A stretch of 64,000 nucleotides of DNA from NCBI GenBank assembly GCA_021029095.1, contig JAJOHG010000001.1, forward strand, positions 124,001-188,000, given 5' to 3'. The stretch is from Phellopilus nigrolimitatus. Its lineage: Eukaryota > Basidiomycota > Agaricomycetes > Hymenochaetales > Hymenochaetaceae. The notes under the pieces are model-generated. The model was given only the letters and a program-made list of their open reading frames with translations. It ran no database searches and had not been told where the DNA came from. Position numbers and translations under genes: made by a program. Shown here one piece after another: positions 21,640 to 32,765 of the stretch. Positions within the stretch are counted from its first letter, which is position 1, and the number at the start of each line of letters is the position of its first letter.

Positions 21640-24600
21640 GGGAGGCAGAGGGAAGGAGGAGAGGGAAGAGGAGGAGAAAGAGGAGAAGGAGGAGGAGGAG
21701 GGAGAAGAGGAAATAAATAAATAAGAAAATATAAGATAAAAAGGACGCGGAGAAGTGAGAAGTGGAGGTTCAGATGATGATGAACGCGTTCGACGGCGAC
21801 TTCAATGGTCTTCCCTTTCCCTCTCCCTTTCTTTTTCTTTTTCTTTTTCGTTTTTTAATCTCCCTTTCAGTATTCATATTTTACTCAATTAGAAGCCGCT
21901 ATCTCCGTCTTCGATATTCGATGTCGATTTGATTCAAGTAGATCAGGCAGATTGTCATAATACGCACGCACGCATACGCATACGGCCACACAAAGCGCGA
22001 ACGCGGGGAACGGCGACACGACGGGGAACTGGCAGTGGCAACGAGAGCAAATTGCGGCATGGCCGCTTCTCTTCCCTGCACGTAAAATCGATTGCCTCCC
22101 TCGACCCGACCCGGAAGTCTGGCGGCCACGAAACGGCGTATGTACTACACCGCCACGGACAGCCCGAACGGGCTGCCGGTCTCCTCTCCTCCCCAATCCC
22201 GGCGCCGGCGCCGGCTCTGGCCCCGCCCGCCCGCCCGGTTCCAAACTCTCCACCGCGCTCCCACCGCCCACCAGCCAAGCACGCTTGTCTGCCCAGCCGT
22301 GAGTCTCGTTCCCCCGCTTCCCCCACTTCGCCTCTTCCCGCGCGCGCGTCTGCGCGCAAAGCAAAAAAGAGCCGCGCCGCGCCGCCAAGCGTCTCTCAGC
22401 GCGTACGTATCCCCTCTCAGTCCTCCCCTCGGAAACCGCCGCTCGCCCGCGCCGCCCTCGCGGCCAATCGTTCGCATTCTCAGTTACGCCGTCTTCGCGT
22501 CCATATATACGCGCTCGCATATCGCAATTCAGCCCCGTCGCCATCCACTCTCCCCGCTAAACCGCCGCCGCACATCCCCGTGCGCGGGCGCAGGCAGGCA
22601 AACTTTCCGCTCCTGCGTAAGCGCGTCCACGTCCGCGTCCACGCGACCGAAAAAAGGCCTACGCAACAGGGTCCAACGCCTCATCACCGCCGACGCCGAC
22701 ACGGCCAAACTCTATTTTATATAGGTAACGAAGACGTAGCCCACCCCCCGCACCGCGCACGTCCCACGTCTAATTATACCGTTCCTTCCGCCGCTTCCCC
22801 TTCTCTTACGCTCCCCTTATGCGTGCCTGACCCACGCGCCCGCGCCCTTTTCTCTAGCGGTCATGAGACGAACTCAATTTCCCAAATACGATTATCCTGC
22901 ACTTAGCGACTCCGTGTCTATGTCGTGCCCTTTCGACATCAACGCCGAAGGTGTGTAGAGTAAATATGTGTCAAGCATGCTCCACATACAGTCGGTCAAT
23001 GGCACACTCAACTAAATTTTACTCATTTTTTACAAAATAAAATATGCTGACATGTAAATAAACTACTGAAGAACATCCTCGCAAACTTCCGTGCAAATCT
23101 AAGGAGAAATGAAAGAGGTACAGTGAAAACAGGAAGCTGTGACATTTTTGCTCCTCACATGGGACAGTTACCATTTTAGCATACTTTGATTTTATTTCAA
23201 GCATTTCTCAAGCAATACTGAACCTGGCTGGCTCAAACTTAGTATAGAGTATTTTGGTATCTACTCAAGCTTGAAATCACAAGGGTTTAGGTGGGTGTCC
23301 CATTAACTTTAAGTGATGGTATCCCATTGACCTGTACACCGGCGAGAAGAAATGTGTGCCAGCCAAATCAAGGTAACTAGTACATAAGGATCTCACCACA
23401 TTAACTTTCTGTTTCCATATTGCCTGGTCTCTGTCACATATGCTATTACGCAAGTATTACAAAATCGCTGAAGCGGCGTGCGTTGAGCAGAGAAAAAAAC
23501 CCCATGCAACGCCACATCGAAATCTCGCCAAGTCTGAATTATAACGTGAGCTTCATTTCATTTCGGTCATTATTTATGCGAATGAGCTGAAAAAAATAAA
23601 ATACAAATACACATCGACGGCGGAGAGAGGCTGGCAGCCGTGCCCCAGCCTAGACAGAAGCAATATCCGAAATGCACCACAAGGAGGCGAGGCGGGCGCT
23701 GCACAAATTGAAATAACCCGTAAAGCGTCCTGCCCGGCAGCATGCACGCGCCGCAGCCTGGTCCGCGCCCTGTCCCGTCTTGCCTCGCCTATCCAGCTGC
23801 CGACAGCCGAACAGCGCGAACCCTATATGTACATCGGATAGTCAATGCTCTCCAGGCCCGCTTAGCGTCCGGACAGAAAAAAAAAAACCGCGCAGCGCGG
23901 GCATGCCGTCAGTCAGTCTTGCACGAAGACTGGCTTGTTCGGCGGGGCTACAGCCCCCGGCCGAGCATCCAGACGAACGCCTGCCCAAAGAGATCCGTCC
24001 AGCACCCAGAGATCGGGGCCTCTATTCGGGTCGGAGGGGCAGGCCCCTAATCCCGCCCGCTGTCGAGATAGCCGGGACGGCCCAGCGGCCTGATACAAGA
24101 GAACGAACAGGCTGCTCGCCCAGCCAGCCCATCAGCTGTTCCCCCCCGATACGAAGATTAACCGAGCGCGCTGCGGAGGCGGGCCATCGAGGATCGAAAA
24201 CAGGGCCGGGAGCGGACGAGACGAGACGAGATACATGTAAATGTGCCCGATGATCGGGTCTTGTCCCCGGGGCGGCCCAGGCCCGCCCCATTAAAATGAC
24301 GACATGAACTAATAGAGATATGGGCGAGAGTAGCTAGCGTGTGTGAGCGGCGCGACAACAGACAATACGGACCCACACTGATCATGACTATCACGGACGG
24401 AACCAAGCACAAAGTACGGCATTATTGCTTTGCACATGGATCGGCGCCCGAGGAGACAGCGCAGCCTTTTCAGCGACGCACTAGAAAAAAGAAAGGAAAA
24501 GAAAAAGGAGAAAAATATTTTATTGGCGCTCGATATCTGGCGACTCCGCCAGTCCTCCGCCGAAGTGCCCGACGCACCCGCGTCCCGCAGCGTCAGCCTT

Positions 24601-25580
24601 TCCCCTTCCAGCGCCGGCATGGCAGATCCTGCGCGCCTGCGCAAGGCACGAGTGCGGCGCTACGCTGGTTCCCGCACATGTGTCACATCAGCTGCAGCTC
24701 GCTCCGCTTGTGAAGGGGTCGACGCGGTCAGCGCGCGCGCGCTCTCCAAAAATAAATACGATTCAATACCAAAATGGTCGCGACGGGCTCGCGCGGCTAG
24801 CGCAAATTGGTTAGATGAAAGAAAGGGAGCGGAACAGACCTCCGACGCGACGTCCGCCCGCCGGACGGGAGCTTTGCGTATATAATAACAAAGGGGTAAG
24901 CCTCGTTTCCTAGCCGCGGGTGCTGTGAGCAAGCGAGGAGAAGGGCAACGCACTCAAGAAGACTTGATTCCGCAGCGGGCGCATCCTCGATAGAGGCTCG
25001 GCTGTGTAAAATTAACGTAGAAATTTGGATCCGAGCCGTCTGGGGTGCCATCTGAAAGATATGTGGGAGGAACCCACGCGTGCATGGGAACGACAGAATC
25101 CCGCTAGCTGCAAGCAAGAGGTGGGCCCAGACGTACTCCCGAGCAGAAACGGCGCCCGGAGCGTGTTCCTCTGCAGGCGGACAACGATCCCATGCGCCTT
25201 TCAAAATAGAAGCTAGCGATGGGAGAAAAGCAATTATCAAACATACCTTCTCCTGCACTTCGGAAAAATCTATCCTGAATCGCTTTCCCCGCCGTCAAAA
25301 ATGTTGTTCTTTCTTCCGCATGGGCACGCTCAAACCGGCTTTCATGCTTGCATGGTTGCACAAACGGCCAGGAACGCGCTTGTTTCTGCAGCTAGGACGT
25401 TTAACAAGTCCTGAATCACCTCTGTGATATCGCGGCTAGCTCCGGAAGATGCTGCGGGGAATTTGCAGGAGATGAAGACACTAAACGAGTTTCGGGCTTG
25501 CATTTCGCCGCGACGTAAACGTTGGGGTGGCTTTTTGCCTTATCCTTTGCACGTCGACCCTCAAAAGGTGCCGTACTTGA

Positions 25581-25769
25581 ATGGGAGAAGGAAATAGAAC
25601 ACCCGTCAGAATTGCAAATGGGCCGGAAGATTTAGATTATCCAGACGAACCTCCTTCTGGAGCACCGCGCACACGTCTCTTGCAATATCCGGGTCCCTTT
25701 GAATGGACGAATGGCTTGATATCCGCTCCAGGGCGCCTTTGCCCTCCAGACCCATTCAGAGCTTGGTAA
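25581..25769 (+). other. Unassigned short open frame with a splice donor at its end
   Basis: A 62-codon frame beginning MGEGNRTPVRIANG, rich in Pro, Gly and Asp, ends just after a consensus donor GTAAGT at 25766. The composition looks protein-like, but no family is recognised and no acceptor exon could be joined. It may be the first exon of a small gene or chance. Confidence 0.25.
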
Positions 25770-26698
25770 GTCGGATATTGCTCGAAACGCATACTTCCAT
25801 TGGCGAAACGCCTCGTGGCAATCTAGCCCGTACACACAGGGCATTGTCGCCCGGGGCTGACTCATTGGCCTGTGAAAGAAAAGGCGGGACCGGCTCTTCC
25901 CGCTGTCGAGATACTGACTGCTCAACAGTGAAGCACGCCCAGCCTGAGAAGATGGTCAATAGAGTAGTACGTCCGTCTGCATGTGCTGGGGTCGCTAGCA
26001 CGAAGAAGCGTCTCGTAACGGACCAGGTCTATCAAGCTAACGGCAGAAATATTGAGATGGTAAGCTTCAGAGTGCATGATGGGCGCGACGCGCCTCCAGG
26101 GCGCCGGTCCAGTGGCACGGAAGCAAATTGGGCACGGTGCATACCATTGGCGGGATTATGGCATGCACGTTCATCCGGTGGGTCGACCGCAGCAACTACT
26201 GATACGTGATACAGGAGACTGTTCGTGAGATCGTTTGTACATCGTAAGTAGCCCGTGCCCGGGCGATGTCCGGACGAGCTTGTATGGATTCAAGCTTCAA
26301 CTTGAACTTTAACTGAAGAGGTCCGCGCGGACCGTCGACAACTTCCGGATATGGACAAGAGGTCCTTGATTGACGTGATCGACGAAGCAACCAAAACATG
26401 AAGGTACTTCGTCAAATTGAAAATACTTAAAATACTTAAAGAACACAGATTGATCGATAGCGGGAAGCTATGTACATAGAATAGAGGGAAATTAGTAGAA
26501 GATAAAATGAACGGGGGTATTTAGATAGTCTGGGCATTATGATTTCATAATTCCGCAGCTTTTCTCGATCGTCGTTTTATCACTTTTTCGTCGGTCGCTC
26601 TTCGACTTTACGGGTTCTCGTATCGCACGCGGTAAATTGTCAGACCAATCTATTGGGAGTGACTTCATGGGCAAACTCACTGGTTCTCGTGACACTCA

Positions 26699-26989
26699 TA
26701 AACTCTTGAAGCCCCGTTTCCCTCAGAAAGGGATGATCTGACTTCCAGCAGTATCTTCCGGCGCGGTTTCATATTACGGAAACCCGTCGAGCAGACCTGG
26801 ACTTTGATCACCTGTTGCGACAACATCTTCGTGAAGGATAACAAAGCGCTACATATCAGTGTTAAGGTGCAGTGGAAGAAAGAAGCTACGGCTCAACTTG
26901 CCTCAGTATCTATTCTGTTTAGCCGTAGATGCGAGCTCACCGTCCATACCCTTGATTCTGGTATTCGTCCCGTTGACTTGGGTCCCTGA
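26699..26989 (+). other. Unassigned open frame, possible exon or gene relic
   Basis: A frame open for about 90 codons reads DDLTSSSIFRRGF, then VEQTWTLITCCDN, DNKALHISVKVQWKK and ends RPVDLGP at a TGA. There is no start codon in the expected place; a CCCTCAG acceptor lies just upstream at about 26727. The pattern looks like a last exon. No family recognised. Confidence 0.3.
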
Positions 26990-27986
26990 CATGCTTTCTA
27001 AGAATAGATAAATAAACATGCGTGTGCTGGACAGCTTGCTGTACCGCTTGTTACCGGTGGAAGAGAAGAATGGATGGAGGAAGTAAAAGCGAGCGTTGGC
27101 TGCGGCCTCGGACGTAAGGCAAAGGCACTTTTCAGAATCAGCTGTATCAAACCCGACTTACAAGATTGAAGGAAGTTCCCCGGTGTTAGCGTCCTTCATT
27201 GCCGACCATAAGGTTACTCGTGATTATTGGACTCGGGCATGAACGGTGCCAAAACGAAAAACAGACGTGCCTGGGTCTGGACTCGCGGATTTTGTGGATA
27301 ACTGAGTGCCACCTATAATTCATTAGCGGACTCTATTAAGCTTGAAATGATTGCCTCTTGAGTTTGAATCAGAGTTGTATAAGGTTAAAAGGGCGGGCCG
27401 TTGTTGTCGAGTAGTAACAGCACCTTCTTATCGTCTGAGTAAGCTTGTCGGCTAGTGTCTTTCCACGTCTTTTCTGTCTTCTCCGTATGAGCGCACTCGG
27501 ATTGGGCCTTTGCTGCGTCCGCTTTTCGGCCTCATGTTGCCAATTGGAATTTTCTCCGCCATAGTTGCTCTTCACGCTTTTTTACGCTGGTCTCAGGAGA
27601 TTAAACCATGATTTCGCTTCATGTGAAGGGTCCCGAAGCTGGCCGCCCACGCTGAGAATACAGGGTATAGCCTATCGCCGAGCATTTGTCGAGGGACATA
27701 AGCAATAGAGAAAATACTGCCCAAAGCGAGTTGCTCGCCGCCTCCAGACCACAGCAAAGAAAACATCAAGTTCTGTCGAAGCTTTGGTTGCCAGCTTCTA
27801 TTGCGGGTGCAAAGAAAGGCTGGGGGCGCTAAGTTGATAAGCGGGCGAAATTTCTTCTCCGACCACCTACTCATAGCTAGAAGAGCGGTCCTGCATAGTG
27901 GTAAAGCGTTGTGGAAGGGTAAACGAAGAGAAGCGTGCATAGGTTGGTAGTACTTAAAAGACTCAAACGCGGACTCCGCGGGATAT

Positions 27987-28154
27987 ATGTCAAAGGAAAG
28001 ATCACAAGCTAGAAATTCGACGGTTCGAGCCGTCGAAAAGAAACGGCGTCTTGAGGACATCAGAAAATTGCAGTTCACGAAAGACAAGACGAAAATTGTG
28101 CTCCGAGCGCTTTCGACGAGAGTGTTCTCAAAGCCTTCCGCCGAATTTGGAAGG
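27987..28154 (+). other. Unassigned 55-codon basic frame upstream of NOG2
   Basis: ATG at 27987 opens a Lys/Arg-rich frame (MSKERSQARNSTVRAVEKKR and on) that stops at a TAG which is itself part of a GTAGGT donor-like word. It contains an 8-bp stem palindrome TTCGACGG..CCGTCGAA. It could be a small gene, an upstream exon, or chance. Confidence 0.25.
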
Positions 28155-28288
28155 TAGGTGCGTATTTGTACTTGTTTTTGTGTGACCATTTCGAGGATGC
28201 GTAATTTTTTCTGTACTGGTCTTCACCGTGCTGGTCACCTCTCTATTTTCTACGACTTTTCCTCCCTCCTTCATTCTCGGTTTCCGCC

Positions 28289-30893
28289 ATGTCAGGCGTC
28301 AAAAAGTCCTCGGCGTCAAAGACGCGCTCGACCACTTCGAAAGAGGCCTTTGGCAAAAAAGTTAAGGGCGAGAACTTCTACCGCGATGCGAAAAAGGTCA
28401 ACCGCCTGAAGATGATGAACGGAGGCAAGCCTGTCTACGATCGCGATGGCAAGATTATACAGGCCGCTGCATTCCAAAAGACAGAGGCAGAGACTCAACC
28501 GGGAAGAGTGCAGCCTGATCGTCGCTGGTTCGGTGCGTCGCCTTTCTGCATGCAATGAACGTATCTGACGAGTTTCTTGCTCTATTTTTCGTGTTAGGGA
28601 ATACCAGAGTAATATCCCAGACTGCTTTGGATCACTTCCGTACGAGCTTGACGACCAAAGCTCGCGACCCATACTCTGTGCTGCTCCGGCGGAATAAGCT
28701 GCCGATGGCGCTGCTTGACGAAGCTGCCAATCCGCATACTCAGAAGGTGCTTGCAACCGACTTTCTAAAAAGATTGTCCTGTCTAATGGCTTGAAATCTG
28801 AAATCAGCGGTCTCATATTGTCGAGACGGAACCTTTCAACGAAACATTCGGCCCTAAAGCGCAGCGTAAGAAGCCTCGTCTTGATGTTGGGACTTTTGAA
28901 GAGCTAGGGAAAGTGGGTGGGGCTGCTACCGACGAAGCTGAAAGAGCTGAAGCTGCTTTGGAGGAACCGGTAGGTATGTGTTTTTGCTTTACGTTGCACT
29001 TTATCTTTGTAATTGACTACTCTATTCTCTTCAGCTACCATAGAGACGGAGGAGGCCATGCCCCAGACGCATGCCAATCATATCGAACCCATATATTTCA
29101 AAGGGACATCGCGTCGAATTTATGGAGAGTTGTACAAGGTCATCGATTCTTCAGATGTTATTTTGCACGTCCTGGATGCCCGGGATCCATTCGGAACCAT
29201 GTGCGGGAGCGTTCTGGAATACGTCCGGAAGGAAAAGCCGCACAAGCAGGTTGTGTTGATTATCAACAAGTGCGATCTGGTCCCGAACTGGGTAACGGTG
29301 AGTACGTTCTGTCAGCTTTTCTTCCGTTCTCTCCATTCCCCACGGACCAAGTCAAGTCCTCTGCTGGCCCTTGTGGACCTCCTACGGCAGAGACTGTTAC
29401 GTTCGTGGAAGAGTAATTCGGTTCATCCCCTCTACCTTTGGATTTCGTTATGAAGTTCAAGGGATCACAGAGGCCGAATCCGGTCAGTCTTCGTAGAGTT
29501 GAGCATGCCATTCTGTCCTATCGACAGGTGTGCTCTTAGTTCGGGGGCGCACATCTTAATTCCAACTTCACTTGTCCATTTTATCGAGTACCTGTTAACT
29601 GACTTATTTAACTCAAATAGGCGCGGTACATCCAATACTTGACTCCACGCTACCCAACACTCGCATTCCACGCCTCCCCTAATCACTCTTTCGGCAAGGG
29701 CTCTCTTATTCAACTCCTTCGTCAATTCTCTCAGCTTCATTCCGACAAGAAGCAGATTTCTGTAGGCTTTATTGGTTACCCAAACGTCGGAAAGAGTAGT
29801 GTGATCAACACCTTGAAAAATGGCAAAGTCTGCAGAGTCGCCCCAATTCCAGGTGAAACCAAGGTCTGGCAATACATTACGATGACGCGCCGTATCTACT
29901 TGATCGATTGCCCGGGGATTGTTCCAACCTCCGCCCACGACTCGCTCACTTCGACTGTGCTTAAGGGCGTTGTCCGTGTCGAAGCGCTCCCTACTCCCTC
30001 TGACCATATCCCCTCGCTCATGACCCGCGTGAAGCCACTCTACCTTTCGCGCACGTACGGCGTTCCCCTCCCCTCTACGGACGACACAACCAAGTCTTGG
30101 GAACCGGAGGTCTTCCTTGACAAGCTTGCGCGCATGAAAGGTCGCCTTCTGAAGGGCGGCGAGCCGGATCTTGAGGGTGTCGCGCGCATAGTGCTGAGTG
30201 ACTGGGTTCGCGGACGCATACCATTCTTTGTCACCCCGCCCGAGCGCCCAGACGAGCTCAACGAGGAAGAGGAGAGGAAGCGAAAGAAGGGCAAGGGGAA
30301 GGAAAAGGTGTTTGTTCCGGGTGTCTCACAGAAGCTCGGTGGTATCATCCAGAAGAATACCTTCGTGGGCGAGGATGTGAAGCCACTAGAGGATGATGCT
30401 GCTCTAGGTGGTGATGGAGCGGAGGAAGACGAGTGGTCTGGATTTGGCGACGAACCTGATGTTGGCGAGGGGCCGAATAGGGATCATAAGGATGACGGCT
30501 CTGTAGTGAAAGACGCCGAAGCCGATGTAGCTTGGGACGACGTCTTTGCGGATGATCGCGCTGTACCCAACGACACGATCGAAAAAGTAGAAGACGACGA
30601 AGACGACGATGCCGAGTCTGGCAGCAATGCCGGAGAGGGCGAGGATGATGAGGATGACGGCTCGGACGACGTCCCTAGCAAGAAGCGTAAGGTAAAGGAG
30701 CCCCGAATGACCACCAATAAGGTTCGTATTTGTTTTTACTGAACTTCACGTTGACTCATGAAACCTTCGTTTGTCTCAGAGGAAACCCACGAACTTCTTC
30801 TCTTCTGCGAACGTTAAGAACAAAAACAGAAATCGCCAGAAGCCTAAGCCTGCTGGCGACGTGAAGAAGGGCAAGTCGAGCAAGCGGAAATAG
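28289..30893 (+). CDS. NOG2: Nucleolar GTP-binding protein 2 (NOG2/GNL2)
   Basis: GTPase required for late pre-60S ribosome assembly in nucleolus and nucleoplasm. The start at 28289 gives [20 protein letters not shown] and the family N-terminus ([20 protein letters not shown]). The G motifs are circularly permuted, as in the YlqF/YRG family: the DARDP motif and G4 NKCD come first, then G1 [20 protein letters not shown], and G3 DCPG. A NOGCT-like segment follows ([15 protein letters not shown]), then a long acidic Asp/Glu region and a basic nucleolar tail ending KSSKRK. About seven exons; the intron between VPNWVT and ARYIQYLT (29298-29620) is 323 nt, far longer than the others. Converges with the RS-rich gene. 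Confidence 0.93.
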
Positions 30894-31084
30894 ACCGCGC
30901 TTGTCTGTCGTTCTTGCGTTGTAGTGTTTATTCTGTCTCTTCTGTTTCACTGTAGCCTGTAGTTTTCATGTCTAGAAAGATACAATGCCATAAAAATGTC
31001 AAAAGAAATGAAAATCGTGTGCTCGATCGTATTACAAGATGATTACATAGTCAACCTACAGTGCGTGAAGATAATATAATGCTA

Positions 31085-32626
31085 CTAAAACCCTTCCTTC
31101 CCCATATCCCACTCCCGAACAGCACCCTTTTTGCTATACTTAATATCCATTATACCTGCCCCAGCATCCATATTCCACGCATCGGTCCCCTTCTCGGTCT
31201 TCTTCTCGCCGTCCTTCTGCCTCTCCTTGTCCTTCTTGTCCGGTAGCATCCCCAGGCGTTCCATCCGCTTCCGCTCGACCTTGTCCTCGCGACGCTGGCG
31301 GATGATATCAAGCATTGCATCCCAACTTTCGAACTCTGAGCCGTTGATCAACCCGGTGGCGGGCACGCTCGGCAACACAAGGGGCCCTGTGTCGAGGCGC
31401 GGGTCATACGAAGCCTCGAAGTACTTGTCCATCTTGGAAACCGGGGACTTCGGGCTGGGTGAGCGAAGACGCGTATCCCTATGCTTGTCCTTGTGCGTGG
31501 CTTTCGAAGGAACTAAATCAGGTGAGACGCGCTGTCGCCGTCGAGGACGAAGACGCTCGATGTCTTCTTCCTCGGAAAGCGTTGGCGATGCGGGTGGAGG
31601 AGGGGATACACGCGCTGAATTTCGCGTGCGGAATTGCGATGATAGGTCGGTTGGTGATACTTTCCTAGGTGGCGAGGGAGACCGACGAGAAGGTACCTCG
31701 AGCGTTTCTTCATCGGAGCTTTTAGATGAGTTGCTAGCCCTTAGAGTAATGCGAGCGGAGCTTTCTCGAGAAGGTGTTGCAGGACGTGAGGGAAGTCTTT
31801 CGTCTTTACCCTTGGATCTTTTTAATGTTTCACGCTCCTCGTCCCGGGGGTCAGACTTCCGAGAATGTTCGTGCCTGCGAAGCGAGCTATACCGTTTGTC
31901 ATCTGGACTCCGCGACTTCGAATGTCTCCGGTGCGTTCTCGACGAACCCTCTCCTCTATCTTCGTCGACATGTCGTTTTCGTCTTCTATGTCTATCTGAA
32001 TCCGCGTCCCTCCGCTCCCGGGATGGAGAGCGCGAACTACGTCGGCGCTTTCTGTGCTCACGCGACCCATCTTCGTACCGACCGTCTCGCTCGCTGCGAG
32101 TATCTCGACTGCTCCGTCTGCGTTTGGTGTCCCGGTTCCTGTCCCAGCTGGTATCCCGGCGCCGCGACGAACCGCCCATTAGTCGCCGTAGACGTTCGGC
32201 GTCCGTGGCTTCTTTTGCGCGAGCCTTCCTCTCATTCCTTTCCTGTTCCTCACGCTCTGCTCTCACTTCCTGGGCGGCCTCGGCCTGAGCTCTAAGGATG
32301 GCCTTATTGTGGTCGTCTGTGTTACGGATGATGGCAGACAGGAAGCGTTTGTTCGCTTTCGGCAGGTTTGCATCGGGCCTGAAGTAGTGTAATGGTTAGG
32401 CTCCTTTATGGTTTTTAAGACTTAGGAAGGAGACAAACCCAGGGTCTGGTAGGTATGCGCGCACTCCATCCTGCAAGTAACGTTCGGCTTTCTGTTTCGC
32501 CTCCTTGAGGATGAGCTCGGCTACATGACGGTCGAGCTCTTCGTCTGTGACTGTGCTCGAAACCGTCGTACCCATGGATGCCCTGACGAGACTCGAGACG
32601 ACGGTGGACAGCGATGAATTGGACAT
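31085..32626 (-). CDS. RS/RD-rich charged nuclear protein, unassigned
   Basis: Two exons joined by an intron with a GTTTGT donor and ACTTCAG acceptor (about 32380-32440). Exon 1 starts MSNSSLSTVVSSLVRAS, with a helical domain (DEELDRHVAELILKEAKQKAE). Exon 2 continues PDANLPKANKRFLSAIIRNT, a coiled Arg/Glu-rich helix, then a long SR/RD/KR-rich low-complexity middle. The C-terminus is again ordered: YDPRLDTGPLVLPSVP, FESWDAMLDIIRQRRED and a final REWDMGKEGF. The composition suggests a splicing-associated nuclear protein. I do not recognise a named family. An alternative start at 32632 would add two residues. It shares a 139-bp divergent promoter with KAP114. Confidence 0.75.
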
Positions 32627-32765
32627 AGTCACTGGTGGAAGTACAGCAGGAGAGGCAATTTGAAGACACAGGTGGCAAGTAGCCGAGAGGCGTGGGAACA
32701 GGTTGCAAGACGCGTTCAGGCGCGTTCGAAACTCAAGTCACTCGTCTACGTTCACCTCGACAGCG
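32627..32765. promoter_or_regulatory. Shared divergent promoter, RS-rich gene / KAP114
   Basis: Only 139 bp separate the two start codons, which face apart. Both genes must take their basal promoter from this interval. No clear TATA box is seen. Confidence 0.6.

Larger units (their letters stand above)
21640..28288. other. Long gene-poor region
   Basis: No full gene can be supported over about 6.6 kb. 21640-21900 is the purine/pyrimidine-rich promoter of the F-box gene. 21900-22900 is GC-rich with large but uninformative open frames and TATA-like words near 22502 and 22710. 23000-23600 is AT-rich. 23700-25400 has no recognisable frame. Three short frames that look more coding than their surroundings are listed separately (25581, 26699, 27987). 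28160-28288 is the NOG2 promoter. Confidence 0.5.

Noticed and set aside
21885..22906. Overlapping frames of 200-325 codons on both strands
   Set aside because: Low-complexity Arg/Pro/Ala composition on both strands at once, typical of GC-rich non-coding DNA.
28018..28040. tRNA-like T-arm (GGTTCGAGCC)
   Set aside because: The loop and stem lengths do not fit a T-arm, and no acceptor, D or anticodon arms lie upstream.
27593..28189. 198-codon minus-strand frame upstream of NOG2
   Set aside because: No recognisable motif, and a competing plus-strand frame occupies the same DNA; no start context or splice support.
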